64,000 nt of DNA from Salinisphaeraceae bacterium. Its GTDB lineage: Bacteria > Pseudomonadota > Gammaproteobacteria > Nevskiales > Salinisphaeraceae. This document shows positions 49,653-59,734 of this stretch, one piece after another. The notes below the pieces were generated by a model, which made no database searches, was not told the DNA's origin, and worked only from the letters and a program-made list of their open reading frames with translations. The stretch spans positions 21,316 through 85,315 of the forward strand of contig NYTH01000020.1 in NCBI GenBank assembly GCA_002683405.1, in the 5' to 3' direction. Within the stretch, counting starts at the first letter, position 1, and every line of letters begins with the position of its first letter. Both the position numbers and the translations under genes were made by a program.

Positions 49653-50729
49653 TTACTGCAGCATGTCTGCCACGGCACCGCCCATTTCGTCGGTGCTGGC
49701 CACCTGCCTCTCGTCGTCCATGATATCGCGGGTGCGCAGACCTCGGTTGAGTGCGTCGCCCACCGCATGTTCCACCTTTTCCGCCAGATCGCCTCGCCCG
49801 AGACTGTAGCGAAGCATCATGGCGACGGAGAGGATCATGGCCAGCGGGTTCACGGTGCCCTGCCCGGCGATATCCGGCGCCGACCCGTGAACCGGCTCGT
49901 ACATGCCCTTGCCCTGTTCGTCGAGTGACGCGGACGGCAGCATACCAATCGAGCCGGTCAGCATGGCGGCAATATCCGACAGAATGTCGCCGAACAGATT
50001 CCCGGTCACCAGCGTATCGAACTGTTTGGGCGAGCGGACCAGCTGCATGGCCGCATTGTCCACGTACATGTGTGACAACTCGACCTCGGGATAATCCCGA
50101 CCCACTTCGGTGACCACCTCGCGCCACAGCTGCGAGACTTCGAGCACGTTTGCCTTGTCCACCGAACACAGCCGCTTGCTGCGCTGCATGGCGGTTTCGA
50201 AGCCGGCCCGGGCGATGCGCTGTATTTCCGCCTCGCTGTAGCGCATGGTGTTGAAGGCTTCGCGCGCGCCGCCATCTGCCGCGGACAGGGCGCGCGGCTG
50301 GCCGAAGTAGATACCGCCGGTCAGCTCGCGAACGATCATGATGTTCAAACCGGCCACCACGTCATGTCGCAGACTGCTCGCGTGCGCCAGCTGAGGATAG
50401 AGAATTGCCGGCCGCAGGTTGGCGAACAGCCCCAGTTCCGCACGCAGCCGCAGCAGACCGCTCTCGGGCCGAAGCGGGCGATCCAGGGTATCCCACTGGG
50501 GACCGCCGACCGCGCCAAACAGAATGGCGTCGGCCGCACGGGCCCTGGCCAGCGAGCTTTCGGGCAGCGGATCACCCTCGGCCTCGTAAGCCGCGCCGCC
50601 CACCAGCGCACTGTCCAGCTCGATATCCAGGCCGTGATGCTTCTGCAGGGCGTTGAGCACGCGCACGGCCTCGCGGCAGATTTCGTCCCCGACCCCGTCG
50701 CCAGCCATCAGCAATATTCTTGCGCTCAT
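49653..50729 (-). CDS. leuB: 3-isopropylmalate dehydrogenase
   Basis: 358-aa Mg/NAD enzyme of leucine synthesis. [14 protein letters not shown] N-terminus ([14 protein letters not shown]), [10 protein letters not shown], the substrate loop [21 protein letters not shown], the DKANVLE segment and [12 protein letters not shown] for NAD are all present. It follows leuD by 55 bases. Confidence 0.96.
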   Translation of the reverse strand: MSARILLMAGDGVGDEICREAVRVLNALQKHHGLDIELDSALVGGAAYEAEGDPLPESSLARARAADAILFGAVGGPQWDTLDRPLRPESGLLRLRAELGLFANLRPAILYPQLAHASSLRHDVVAGLNIMIVRELTGGIYFGQPRALSAADGGAREAFNTMRYSEAEIQRIARAGFETAMQRSKRLCSVDKANVLEVSQLWREVVTEVGRDYPEVELSHMYVDNAAMQLVRSPKQFDTLVTGNLFGDILSDIAAMLTGSIGMLPSASLDEQGKGMYEPVHGSAPDIAGQGTVNPLAMILSVAMMLRYSLGRGDLAEKVEHAVGDALNRGLRTRDIMDDERQVASTDEMGGAVADMLQ

Positions 50730-50784
50730 AGAAAGTGTCCGTATACGGTGATTGTGTCGTGGTCCAACTAAGGCTACGAGCGCC

Positions 50785-51429
50785 TCACAGCGTTCTGAAC
50801 AGCCAGGGCTTTTCGCTACGGCGCCGCGACTCGTATTCCTGAATGACGCGTACGTGCTCCAACGTGCGGCCGATATCGTCCAGACCCTTGAGCAGGTTGT
50901 CCTTCAGATACGGGTCGATCTCGAAAGCAAAAGACAGGCCGTCTTCGCTGGACACCGACTGCGCCGCCAGGTCGATGGTCAGACGCAGCGGCGTATCCGC
51001 GCCTGCATTCTCGAATAGGGCGCTCACTTCTTCTTCCTTCAATACAACGGGTAATACACCGTTTTTGAAACAATTGTTGAAGAATATATCGGCATAGCTC
51101 GGGGCGATGACGGCGCGAAAACCGTCGCCGGCCAGCGCCCAGACGGCGTGCTCGCGCGACGAACCGCAGCCGAAATTGCGCCGGGCCAGCAGAATGCTGG
51201 CGTTCCGGTAGCGCGGATCGTTCAGCATGAAGTCGGGGTTTTCCCGCCTGGTGGACTGATCAACATCCAGCCCGCCGGCATCCAGGTAGCGCCAGTCATC
51301 GAACAGGTGCGGGCCGAATCCGGTGCGCCGGATTGATTTCAGATACTGCTTGGGAATGATGGCGTCCGTATCCACATTGGCGCGATCCAGGGGCGCCACG
51401 GTGCCGCTGTGCGTTGTAAAAGCTTCCAT
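50785..51429 (-). CDS. leuD: 3-isopropylmalate dehydratase small subunit
   Basis: 214-aa swivelling domain of isopropylmalate isomerase. [16 protein letters not shown] and [15 protein letters not shown] are the family signatures. It begins 2 bases past the leuC stop, so the two subunits are co-translated. Confidence 0.96.
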   Translation of the reverse strand: MEAFTTHSGTVAPLDRANVDTDAIIPKQYLKSIRRTGFGPHLFDDWRYLDAGGLDVDQSTRRENPDFMLNDPRYRNASILLARRNFGCGSSREHAVWALAGDGFRAVIAPSYADIFFNNCFKNGVLPVVLKEEEVSALFENAGADTPLRLTIDLAAQSVSSEDGLSFAFEIDPYLKDNLLKGLDDIGRTLEHVRVIQEYESRRRSEKPWLFRTL

Positions 51430-51431
51430 CT

Positions 51432-52841
51432 TCAGCGCTCCTGTATATCGCGAATGTCCACGAAGTGGCCGTGAATGCCGGCTGCGGCGGCCATGGCGGG
51501 GCTAACCAGATGCGTGCGCCCGCCCTTGCCCTGTCGACCCTCGAAATTTCGGTTGGATGTGGACGCGCAACGCTCGCCCTCCTCCAGCCGGTCGGCATTC
51601 ATGCCCAGACACATGGAGCAGCCGGCGTCACGCCATTCAAACCCGGCGTCACGGAAAATCTGATCCAGACCCTCCTGCTCGGCCTGCTGCTTGATCAGGC
51701 CGGAACCGGGTACGACCATGGCCAGCTTGACCGTGGGCGCCAGCCGCTGGCCCTTGACGATACCGGCGGCCGCGCGCAGATCCTCGATGCGGGCGTTGGT
51801 ACAGGAGCCGATGAACACCTTGTCGATCCTGATGTCGGTTATCGGCGTGCTCGGCGCCAGCCCCATGTAATCCAGCGCGTTGCGCCACCCGGTGACCTGC
51901 TCGCTGTTCGCCCCCTGCTCGGGTTCGGGCACGACGGCGTCCACGGGCGCCACCATCTCCGGCGATGTGCCCCAGGTCACCTGCGGCCGAATGGCGTGCC
52001 CCTGGAGCGTGATTTCGCGGTCGAACTCCGCGTCAGTGTCGCTGACCAGGCTCCGCCAGTACCGCTCTGCCTTGTCCCAGTCCGCCTGTTCGGGCGCGTA
52101 GGGTCGGCCCCGCAGATACGCCACGGTCTTGTCGTCGACCGCGATCAGCCCCGCGCGTGCGCCGGCTTCAATGGTCATGTTGCAGACGGTCATCCGGCCT
52201 TCCATGCTCAGATCGCGGATGGCCTGACCGGCGTATTCGATCACGTAGCCGGTGCCGCCGGCCGTGCCGATTTCGCCGATAATGGCCAGCACGATGTCCT
52301 TGGCGGTGATGCCCGGCGCCACGGGTCCGTCAACCGTAATGCGCATGGCCTTGGGCTTGCTCTGGATCAGCGTCTGCGTGGCGAGCACATGCTCGACCTC
52401 GGAGGTACCGATACCAAACGCCAGCGCTCCGAAGGCGCCGTGCGTGGACGTATGGGAATCACCGCAGACTATCGTCATGCCCGGCTGCGTCGCGCCCTGC
52501 TCAGGGCCGACAATATGCACAATGCCCTGCCGCGGGTCGCCCATGTTGAACAGGCGAATGCCGAAGTCGGCGCAATTCTTTTCCAGCGCTTCGACCTGCG
52601 CCCGCGAAACAGGATCAGCTATACCCGCCAATCTGTTGATCGTGGGCACGTTATGATCGGGTACGGCGAGGTTTGCGCTGGCGCGCCAGACGTCGCGACC
52701 GGCCATGCGCAGGCCCTCGAATGCCTGTGGCGAAGTGACCTCATGCACCATGTGCCGATCGATATACAGCAGCGCGGTGCCGTTTTCCTCGCGCACGCAG
52801 TGCTCGTTCCAGATCTTGTCAAACAGGGTGTTCTTGCTCAT
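51432..52841 (-). CDS. leuC: 3-isopropylmalate dehydratase large subunit
   Basis: 469-aa aconitase-family 4Fe-4S subunit converting 2- to 3-isopropylmalate. The cluster cysteines lie in [11 protein letters not shown] and [35 protein letters not shown] is another signature. It is divergent from a LysR gene, with a dyad operator at 52906-52940 in the 108-base gap between them. Confidence 0.97.
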   Translation of the reverse strand: MSKNTLFDKIWNEHCVREENGTALLYIDRHMVHEVTSPQAFEGLRMAGRDVWRASANLAVPDHNVPTINRLAGIADPVSRAQVEALEKNCADFGIRLFNMGDPRQGIVHIVGPEQGATQPGMTIVCGDSHTSTHGAFGALAFGIGTSEVEHVLATQTLIQSKPKAMRITVDGPVAPGITAKDIVLAIIGEIGTAGGTGYVIEYAGQAIRDLSMEGRMTVCNMTIEAGARAGLIAVDDKTVAYLRGRPYAPEQADWDKAERYWRSLVSDTDAEFDREITLQGHAIRPQVTWGTSPEMVAPVDAVVPEPEQGANSEQVTGWRNALDYMGLAPSTPITDIRIDKVFIGSCTNARIEDLRAAAGIVKGQRLAPTVKLAMVVPGSGLIKQQAEQEGLDQIFRDAGFEWRDAGCSMCLGMNADRLEEGERCASTSNRNFEGRQGKGGRTHLVSPAMAAAAGIHGHFVDIRDIQER

Positions 52842-52905
52842 GCGTGACCTCTTCTCCAGCGGCCGGGTGACCGGGCGGCACTATAGGCGCGGTTGACTAA
52901 TTCCA

Positions 52906-52940
52906 CAAATGAATGTTTTTAATATTATGCATTCCATTTG
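52906..52940. promoter_or_regulatory. Dyad operator in the leuC/LysR divergent region
   Basis: CAAATGAATG (52906-52915) is inverted as CATTCCATTTG (52930-52940) around an AT-rich centre TTTTTAATATTATG. This is the usual placement for a LysR regulator that controls a divergent biosynthetic operon. The AT-rich core may also hold the promoters. Confidence 0.5.
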
Positions 52941-52949
52941 GGAATTGTC

Positions 52950-53825
52950 ATGCGTCTGCCCGCCCTGGAAGCCTTCGTCAGCGTCTGCGAAACCGGCTCG
53001 TTCAGCGCCGCCGCCCAGCGTCTCCACCTGACCCAGCCTGCCGTCAGCAAGCGGATTGCCGGTCTCGAGGACGAGCTCGGGCACCCGTTGTTTGACCGCG
53101 TAGCCCGTCGCGTATCGCTCACTGAAGCCGGCCACGCCTACCTGCCGCACGCCAGACGCCTGCTGGCGGAATCAGAGGACGGGCGTCGCACGCTGGATCA
53201 GCTTCACGGCGAGGTGGCGGGGCAGCTCCGCCTGGCGCTTTCGCATCACGTGGCGCTGCATCGCATGCCGCCGCTGTTGCAACAATTCACGGCGCGGTTT
53301 CCGGCTGTGGATATCGACATCGAGTTCCTTGGTTCAGAGGACGCCTGTCGCCAGATAGAAACCGGCCGCGTCGAATTGGCCATCATCACCCTGCCCGACC
53401 CGCCCATTGCCACGCTGGCGCAGCGCACTATCTGGGAAGATCCGCTTGACGTGGTGGTCGCGCCGAACCACCCGCTCACCAACGCGGCTTCGCTGACGGT
53501 GCATGCGCTGTTTGAATACCCGGCGCTGCTGACCGAAACGCAGACCTACACCTATCGGATCGTGGCGCGCGCCCTCGTCGATGACGGCCGGATTCCCGGC
53601 ATTCGCCTGCAGAGCAATTACCTGGAAAGCCTGAAAATGCTCGTGACGGCCGGCCTGGGCTGGAGCGTGCTGCCGCGGACGATGATCGATGCCGATCTTG
53701 CGACACTCACGCTACCCGGCGTGGCCCCGAAAAGAAGCCTGGGCAGTGTTCACCACCCAGGCCGGGTACTCTCCAGGGCAGCCAGCGCCCTGCTGGCATT
53801 ACTGAACGACAGCGAGACAGTTTAA
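52950..53825 (+). CDS. LysR-type regulator divergent from leuC
   Basis: 291-aa LysR protein. The HTH lies in LEAFVSVCETGSFSAAAQRLHLTQPAVSKRIAGLE, and the effector domain begins near residue 88 (GQLRLALSH). I start at ATG 52950; a TTG 12 bases earlier would add four residues. Divergent pairing with leuCDB suggests control of leucine synthesis, perhaps by isopropylmalate as for other LeuO/LysR-type partners (inference). Its stop overlaps the convergent TPR gene by 4 bases. Confidence 0.9.
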   Translation: MRLPALEAFVSVCETGSFSAAAQRLHLTQPAVSKRIAGLEDELGHPLFDRVARRVSLTEAGHAYLPHARRLLAESEDGRRTLDQLHGEVAGQLRLALSHHVALHRMPPLLQQFTARFPAVDIDIEFLGSEDACRQIETGRVELAIITLPDPPIATLAQRTIWEDPLDVVVAPNHPLTNAASLTVHALFEYPALLTETQTYTYRIVARALVDDGRIPGIRLQSNYLESLKMLVTAGLGWSVLPRTMIDADLATLTLPGVAPKRSLGSVHHPGRVLSRAASALLALLNDSETV

Positions 53826-54844
53826 GGCGTGGTCTCGCGGATTATCTTCCACTGACCATCCACCGGACGCAGGCTCAGTATCTTGCGTTCCTGGTCGCTG
53901 TAGTTATCCGCCGTGTAGGCCTGCTCGAAGGCCACGTTGACGTCGCCCTGCTCGTTTTCCACCGGCGTGACGCGAACGTCGCTGATCTCGATACGAATGA
54001 AATCCGGGCGGGACACACGGTCTCTACGCTGGGTCTCCCAGGCGCTCCGGCTCATGCCGTCGGGCCGGAATGCCTGGCCGTAGGAGGCCAGGTAAGCATC
54101 CACGTCCTGACGCGACCAGGCGCTGGCCCAGTCCTCGACCGCGGCGATGATCTCGGCGTTCGAACGGCTGGCCGACGCGTTGATCTGAACGCCGCTGCGG
54201 TCAGACGCCGGCGCTGCCGACGCGCTGGCGCTTGATGACGCCGTGCCCGAGGACACAACGTCGCTGCCTGCCTGCGCGCTGGCGATGGGCGGCTTGCCGG
54301 CCGGCTTGTCCGTGTTATCCAGCATGGCCTGCAGATACTTGTTCTTCGCCCGCACGGCGCGGTTGTCGTTTTCGATCCGCGCGGCCTCGCGGTAGGCCTG
54401 CTGCGCCAGGGCGACATGGACGTCACCCAGGTTTTCCTGCGCCGGCCCGTGATTCGGGTCGATGCGCACGGCTTCCGTCAGCGCCTGGCGGGCGTTGTCG
54501 TACTGACCGGTCTGCGCAAACAGCACGCCGAGGTTGTTTCGCGGCTCGGCCAGATCGGGAAAATCTGCAGCCAGCTTGGAAAAGACCTCAATCGCTCGAC
54601 CCTGGTCACCGGCCCGTGCCAGCGCCAGGGCGTGCAGGAAGCGGGCCTGCGGATCCTGGCTGTTCTCTGTCAGGTATTGCTCGATCTGGGTGATGGCCGC
54701 GCGATAGCGGCCTTGGTCGATCATCGTGCGGGCGTTTTCGAGTTGATTCTGCGCCAGTGCGCCGCCGGCGTTGAGGCTGGCGGCCATCACCAGGCCCAGG
54801 CCGGTGCTGCGCAGAATTCTGGAAACATGTTTGCGGGTGGGCAT
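53822..54844 (-). CDS. Exported TPR protein with C-terminal NTF2-like domain
   Basis: 340-aa product with an Arg/Lys-rich signal peptide (STGLGLVMAASLNAGGALA-Q). Tetratricopeptide repeats span about 33-175 (YRAAITQIEQYL, GRAIEVFSKLAADFP, YDNARQALTEAVRIDPNHGPAQENLGDV), followed by a low-complexity Ser/Ala linker and a C-terminal NTF2-like domain (about 232-340, IIAAVEDWASAWSRQDVDAYL) of the kind found fused to or near L,D-transpeptidases. A periplasmic cell-wall role is likely. Substrate or partners not evident. Confidence 0.82.
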   Translation of the reverse strand: MPTRKHVSRILRSTGLGLVMAASLNAGGALAQNQLENARTMIDQGRYRAAITQIEQYLTENSQDPQARFLHALALARAGDQGRAIEVFSKLAADFPDLAEPRNNLGVLFAQTGQYDNARQALTEAVRIDPNHGPAQENLGDVHVALAQQAYREAARIENDNRAVRAKNKYLQAMLDNTDKPAGKPPIASAQAGSDVVSSGTASSSASASAAPASDRSGVQINASASRSNAEIIAAVEDWASAWSRQDVDAYLASYGQAFRPDGMSRSAWETQRRDRVSRPDFIRIEISDVRVTPVENEQGDVNVAFEQAYTADNYSDQERKILSLRPVDGQWKIIRETTP

Positions 54845-54915
54845 GCTGTGTCCTTTTGGCTACTCGATTGAATCAGTGGGGCGTTCGGGATTAGAGCGTC
54901 GCGAGCGGCGGCGCG

Positions 54916-56046
54916 TCAGACGCCTGATGCGTCATTATGCATGATGCGGGCCAGGTCTATGCTGTCAGCTTCGAACACGGGGTTGTCGGGCTCGAGCTGA
55001 TTGCCCCAGCGGCGGATGTCTTCCCAGTTGTCTGCCCCGACCACAACACCGGAATTCAGCAGATCGCGAAAATGCCGATTGAATGCGTTCGCATTATCCA
55101 CCTTGAAGTAGGCCTGGAGAAGGGCGACCCGTAAATCGGTGCGGCGCGGCAGGCTGCGGGATTTCTCCAGCAGCAGGCTCGCGGCCTGGTCATACAGCCC
55201 GAAAGACATGTACAGATGGGCGGCGGCGAGAGGATCATCCGCTTCGGGATCATAGTGCTCTGCGGTGGCATACCCGCCGCCCCAGCCCGTGGCGCCGGCA
55301 CCCAGCCATGTATCCCAGTCATCACTGCCATGCCGGACTGTGGACGCGCTCTGCGCGCGGGCGCTCACCGCATCGGCTACGGCGTCTGCCTGGACCTGTT
55401 CCTTGCGGATGAACCGCGGCGCCGGCGGCGGTTCCGCTTTTGTCCGCGTGGCCGAGGGTACCCTGGGCACAGCCGGACGCGGCCGCCGGCGCGGTGCGCG
55501 CGGCGTACTGCCACGGCTACCCGAATCCCGCCCTAGCCCGCCACCGGTGGCCAGGCTGACTTCGCGGTAGCCGCCGGCCGAGCGCGTACGCAGGCGATCC
55601 CAGATAAACAGGATAACTACGAATGTGATGATCACGAGGCCTAGCGTCTGAAGCAGCGCAAAGCCGCCACCGACCTGCTGTCGATAGTTTTCCGGATCGA
55701 GTTCGCCGCGCGGAGCCGCCGCGTCCTCGAACTTGCGCCCGGAGGCGGCCGGCGACGCGGGCTCGGGCTCCAGCCCGGCGAGCCGCCGCCACCACGGCCC
55801 GGTGTCGGGTGCCGCGCGCCCCATCAACTCCGGCGGCACCGAATCACTCAGGCGCAGGTTCTGGATATCCACCTGGGCGTCCGGATCGACCACAATCGGC
55901 TCATCCTGCGCCCAGGTTACCGGCAGCAGGAGCACGCAGACCGCAGCAATCACGCAGGCCAGCACCGTCTGGACGGCTCCCCGGTTGGCAGCTTCTGCTT
56001 GCTTCAAATGGCACTCTCCCGAACCTGGCCAGCCCGCATTGAACAA
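54916..56046 (-). CDS. FimV-like membrane protein without LysM domain
   Basis: 376-aa protein with two hydrophobic segments: a probable signal sequence (VLACVIAAVCVLLLPVTWAQ, about 28-47) and a transmembrane helix (LLQTLGLVIITFVVILFIWD, about 132-151). The cytoplasmic part is Arg/Pro-rich and then has a TPR-like block (AAHLYMSFGLYDQAASLLLEKSRSLPRRTDLRVALLQAYFKVDNANAF) resembling the FimV cytoplasmic repeats. The layout signal-linker-TM-TPR parallels FimV, but no LysM is present. It is divergent from the GAF/GGDEF-like gene. An internal GTG start cannot be excluded. Function unknown; polar localisation or pili is a guess. Confidence 0.68.
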   Translation of the reverse strand: MFNAGWPGSGECHLKQAEAANRGAVQTVLACVIAAVCVLLLPVTWAQDEPIVVDPDAQVDIQNLRLSDSVPPELMGRAAPDTGPWWRRLAGLEPEPASPAASGRKFEDAAAPRGELDPENYRQQVGGGFALLQTLGLVIITFVVILFIWDRLRTRSAGGYREVSLATGGGLGRDSGSRGSTPRAPRRRPRPAVPRVPSATRTKAEPPPAPRFIRKEQVQADAVADAVSARAQSASTVRHGSDDWDTWLGAGATGWGGGYATAEHYDPEADDPLAAAHLYMSFGLYDQAASLLLEKSRSLPRRTDLRVALLQAYFKVDNANAFNRHFRDLLNSGVVVGADNWEDIRRWGNQLEPDNPVFEADSIDLARIMHNDASGV

Positions 56047-56302
56047 CTATCCCCCGCAACCCGCAATGCCGCCGGAGCGATTCGGCCCCGCCACCGCATT
56101 AATCGGCGCTGCCCGTGATTTCCCGGTGGTATGGTCGATAACATTCGCTCATGATGATGCCGATGCCAGGACTCGAGCTCTCTGCGTGGGAGCACACTGG
56201 GCGCAGGCTGCCTATGCCGTGCCCACGGGCGCGATTCGATATATTGACTACGCTTTTACTACTATAAACGAGTCCAAACAGACCATATTCGGTGGGAGTA
56301 CT

Positions 56303-57340
56303 ATGATGGTGGGTCAGGTCAGTCAGAGCAACCGCCGGCACGACAACCGGCAGCAGTCCCTGCGACAGCTCAATATTCTGTACACGCCTGTCGAGGAGCG
56401 TTTCGAGCGCATCACCCGCCTGGCCAAGGCGCTCTATCGAGTCGATATCGCCGGGCTGAGCTTCCAGGCGCAGGATCACGAATGGGTCAAATCGGTCCAG
56501 GGGCCCTTCCCCATCGAGATCGACCTGGACGCATCACTCAACCAGATTCTGTTTGACGAGCAGGCCAGCCAGGTCGTGTATTCCGACGTGCGACGGGATA
56601 CGCGCGCCTCCGGCAGCGGCCTCGTCACCGGCTTCCCCAGCGTACGCAGCTTTGCCGCGCAGGCCATTTACGCCCCGGAAGGCGGGCGAATCGGCAGCTT
56701 TTTCATTGCCTCCCAGAAGGCGGGCGCCATCGGCCATTCCGGCCTGGCCCACCTGAGAGATCTGGCCGCACTGGTGCAAACTGAAATTCATTTGTCTTTC
56801 ATGCACAAGGATTTATACGAGTTTTCGAGTGCGATGTCTCAAGTGGATCGGCGCCAGCATCTGGATATCGATACCGGTCTTTGGGGCGAAGAGGCCACCG
56901 GCCTGCTCGTGGGGCGTCGGCTTGAGCGCGCTCGCAAGGCAGAGGTGCCCTGCGGCCTGCTCGTCATGAGCATGGACAAACCCGAGCACATCCCCTCCAC
57001 ACGGAACCTGCGAAACGGGCGACGCGACTGGGGCGGCATCGCGCTGAGCATGCTTCGCGCGCTGCGTCCCAGCGATACCCTGGGCCGCGGCAAGGACGGC
57101 AGTTTCGTCGCCCTGCTGCCCGGCTGCACCCACAAGAACCTGGCACAGGCGGCCGAGCGCGTGCGCCGCAACGTCGAACGATTGCGTCTGCCCGCAGACC
57201 TGCGGCCCACCGTCTCCATCGGCGCCATCAGCCTGCAGGACACCATGATGAGCAGCGCCCAGGCGCTGGAATCTGCCGACGACGCCCGTGACCGGGTCGC
57301 GCGCGAAGGCGGCAACGGCGTTCAGGTGGCTCCGGCCTGA
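56303..57340 (+). CDS. GAF-like protein with degenerate GGDEF domain
   Basis: 345-aa cytoplasmic protein. Residues about 20-165 look like a GAF sensor (ERITRLAKALYRVDIAGLSF, GSGLVTGFPSVRSFAAQAIYAPEGGRIGSFFI), and the C-terminal ~170 residues follow the diguanylate-cyclase fold. At the active site the sequence reads GRGKDGSFVALLPG where GGDEF is expected, so cyclase activity is improbable; GTP or c-di-GMP sensing is possible. GGGAG lies 4 bases before ATG 56303 (a second ATG follows at once). Its 3' end overlaps the convergent MFS gene by 19 bases. Confidence 0.8.
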   Translation: MMVGQVSQSNRRHDNRQQSLRQLNILYTPVEERFERITRLAKALYRVDIAGLSFQAQDHEWVKSVQGPFPIEIDLDASLNQILFDEQASQVVYSDVRRDTRASGSGLVTGFPSVRSFAAQAIYAPEGGRIGSFFIASQKAGAIGHSGLAHLRDLAALVQTEIHLSFMHKDLYEFSSAMSQVDRRQHLDIDTGLWGEEATGLLVGRRLERARKAEVPCGLLVMSMDKPEHIPSTRNLRNGRRDWGGIALSMLRALRPSDTLGRGKDGSFVALLPGCTHKNLAQAAERVRRNVERLRLPADLRPTVSIGAISLQDTMMSSAQALESADDARDRVAREGGNGVQVAPA

Positions 57341-58506
57341 GCCGGAACCGGCGGCGGCTCCCGCAGGCCGATGATCGCCACCGCCGCGCCCAGGCCGGCG
57401 GCCGCCGCGGCCACCCAGAATGCGGCGGGACCGGGTGAGATTTCCCAGATCATTCCGCTGGCCAGGCTGCCCAGCGCACCACCAAGCCCGAAGGACAGAC
57501 TGCTGTACAAGGCCTGTCCGCGGCCCTGCAGGCGCCCCCGGAACAGCCGGTGGATCATGTTCACCGCGACCGCGTGGTAGATGCCGAAGCTCGCCAGGTG
57601 CAGCAGCTGGGCGACGATGACCACGGCCAGCCATTCGGCGAAGGCGGCCAGCAGCACCCAGCGCGCAGTGGTGACGGTCAAGGCGAAAATCATCAGCCAG
57701 CGCAGACCAAAACGTCGGACCAGCCCCGGCAGGAAGGCGAAGACCAGCACTTCGGCAAGCACGCCCAGCGCCCACAGAACGCCGATCAGCGTACGCCCGA
57801 AGCCTGCATCCTCCATGTAGAGCGAGAAAAAACCGTAGTAGGCGCCGTGGCTGAACTGCGACAGCGCGCACACCACGATCAGACACAGAACGGCCGGCTG
57901 CATGAAAACCGACAGCACCCCCCCGCTCGTGCTCGTCTCCGCCGGGCCGGGCGGCGGTTCAGGCACCACGCGGCTGAGCAGGAAAAGCCCGACCAGCGAG
58001 GCGAAGACCCACCAGGGCACGAGCGTCGTACCCGCGTGGCTGACCAGCACCCCCAGCACCACCACCGAAATGATGAACCCGACGGAACCCCACAACCGGA
58101 TCAGCCCGTAGCGATGCTCCTGCGCGCCGAGATGATTGAAGGTGACGACCTCGAATTGCGGCAGCGAGGCATTGGAGAAGAAACCGTAGCCAATCATCAG
58201 CGCCGCCATCGCCGCGAATCCCGGCGCAAACGGCACGCCCAGGAAGAACAGCGCCGCGGCTGCGGTGGCTACGCTGATCACGCGAACACGCCGTCCGCTG
58301 CGATCGGCCAGCGCCCCCCAGATATTCGGCGCAATGACCTTGGTACCCAGCAGGATGGCGAAGATGACGCCGATTTCCGCGGCCCCGTGGCCGCGGTCCT
58401 TCATGTACAGCCCCCAGTAGGGCAGCAGTGCCCCGAGCCCGCCGAACCACAGGAAGTAGAAGGCCGACAGCCTGACCGCGGGGACCCTGTCCGCAGCGAA
58501 GCCCAT
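57322..58506 (-). CDS. MFS transporter, HcaT/3-phenylpropionate-permease-like
   Basis: About 394-aa major facilitator with 12 predicted membrane segments. FYFLWFGGLGALLPYWGLYMKDRG and the loop GALADRSGRRVRV between helices 2 and 3 fit the MFS_1-like group that includes HcaT. The start is either ATG 58506 or GTG 58524, neither with a clear ribosome site. Substrate unknown; HcaT-like proteins take up aromatic acids, but it is 30 kb from the catabolic island. Confidence 0.85.
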   Translation of the reverse strand: MGFAADRVPAVRLSAFYFLWFGGLGALLPYWGLYMKDRGHGAAEIGVIFAILLGTKVIAPNIWGALADRSGRRVRVISVATAAAALFFLGVPFAPGFAAMAALMIGYGFFSNASLPQFEVVTFNHLGAQEHRYGLIRLWGSVGFIISVVVLGVLVSHAGTTLVPWWVFASLVGLFLLSRVVPEPPPGPAETSTSGGVLSVFMQPAVLCLIVVCALSQFSHGAYYGFFSLYMEDAGFGRTLIGVLWALGVLAEVLVFAFLPGLVRRFGLRWLMIFALTVTTARWVLLAAFAEWLAVVIVAQLLHLASFGIYHAVAVNMIHRLFRGRLQGRGQALYSSLSFGLGGALGSLASGMIWEISPGPAAFWVAAAAAGLGAAVAIIGLREPPPVPAQAGAT

Positions 58507-58552
58507 CAGTGACGGCCGGACCACCCGCCCGAACGCTTCATCCCGAGTACGA

Positions 58553-59650
58553 TCAGACGCTCCCGCGAATGGGGTTCAGCGGCGGCTCGACATCGGCGTT
58601 CTGACCACGGTGACGCAGGTAATGATCCATGAGCACGAGCGCCAGCATGGCTTCGGCAATGGGCGTTGCGCGGATACCCACGCAGGGATCGTGACGCCCG
58701 GTGGTGCGCATTTCGGTGGCCCCGCCGCGGGTATCCACCGTGCGGCCCGGAATAATGATGCTCGACGTCGGTTTAAGCGCCATGGACGCCAGCACCGGCT
58801 GACCGCTGCTTATACCGCCCTGGATGCCACCCGAGTGATTGCTCAGAAACCCCTCGGGCGACAGTTCGTCCCGATGCTCGCTGCCCCGCTGGGTCACCAC
58901 GTCGAAGCCGTCCCCGATCTCCACTGCCTTCACGGCATTGATGCTCATCAGCGCGGCCGCAATGTCGGCGTCCAGCCGGTCGAACACCGGTTCGCCCAGG
59001 CCGGGCGGCACGTTCTCCGCGATCACGTTGATGCGGGCGCCAATGGAGTCACCGTCCTTGCGCAGGGCGTTAATGTAATCCTCCAGCTCCGTGATCCGGT
59101 CCGGGTCCGCGCAGAAAAACGGGTTGTCGTTGATGCTTGCGGGCTGCTTGAGATCCAGCGTCAAAGGGCCGATCTGCGCCAGATAGCCATAGATGCGAAC
59201 GCCCAGACGCTCATGCAGATATTTGCGGGCAATCGCGCCGGCCGCCACGCGGGCTGCGGTTTCGCGCGCCGAGGAACGGCCCCCGCCCCGGTAGTCGCGC
59301 CGGCCATATTTCTGGGTGTAGGCGTAGTCGGCATGATTGGGCCGGAAGACATCCTTGATCTTGGAGTAGTCGCGCGAGCGCTGGTCCTCGTTCTCGATGA
59401 CCACGGCAATCGGCGTGCCGGTGGTCTCCCCCTCGAAAACGCCGGAGACGATGCGCGCGGTATCCGATTCCCGCCGCTGCGTCACGTAGCGCGACTGGCC
59501 GGGCTTGCGCCGGTCCAGATCGGCCTGCAGGTCTGCTTCACACAGCGCCAGGCCCGGCGGGCAACCGTCGACGATGCAGCCGATGGCAGGACCATGACTC
59601 TCGCCAAAAGTGGTCACGCAGAAAGCATTTCCGAAGCTGTTGCCTGGCAC
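58553..59650 (-). CDS. aroC: Chorismate synthase
   Basis: 365-aa FMN-dependent enzyme of the shikimate pathway. [46 protein letters not shown] and the C-terminal [21 protein letters not shown] are the three family signatures. It directly follows prmB, a common gammaproteobacterial pair. Confidence 0.97.
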   Translation of the reverse strand: MPGNSFGNAFCVTTFGESHGPAIGCIVDGCPPGLALCEADLQADLDRRKPGQSRYVTQRRESDTARIVSGVFEGETTGTPIAVVIENEDQRSRDYSKIKDVFRPNHADYAYTQKYGRRDYRGGGRSSARETAARVAAGAIARKYLHERLGVRIYGYLAQIGPLTLDLKQPASINDNPFFCADPDRITELEDYINALRKDGDSIGARINVIAENVPPGLGEPVFDRLDADIAAALMSINAVKAVEIGDGFDVVTQRGSEHRDELSPEGFLSNHSGGIQGGISSGQPVLASMALKPTSSIIIPGRTVDTRGGATEMRTTGRHDPCVGIRATPIAEAMLALVLMDHYLRHRGQNADVEPPLNPIRGSV

Positions 59651-59734
59651 TGGACACCCTGTTTATTGAAAAACGTGGACACGGGTCGGCAGCGGGTCAA
59701 CCCGCCCCGCCGGTTCGGCGCCTCGAGCGGGGAT

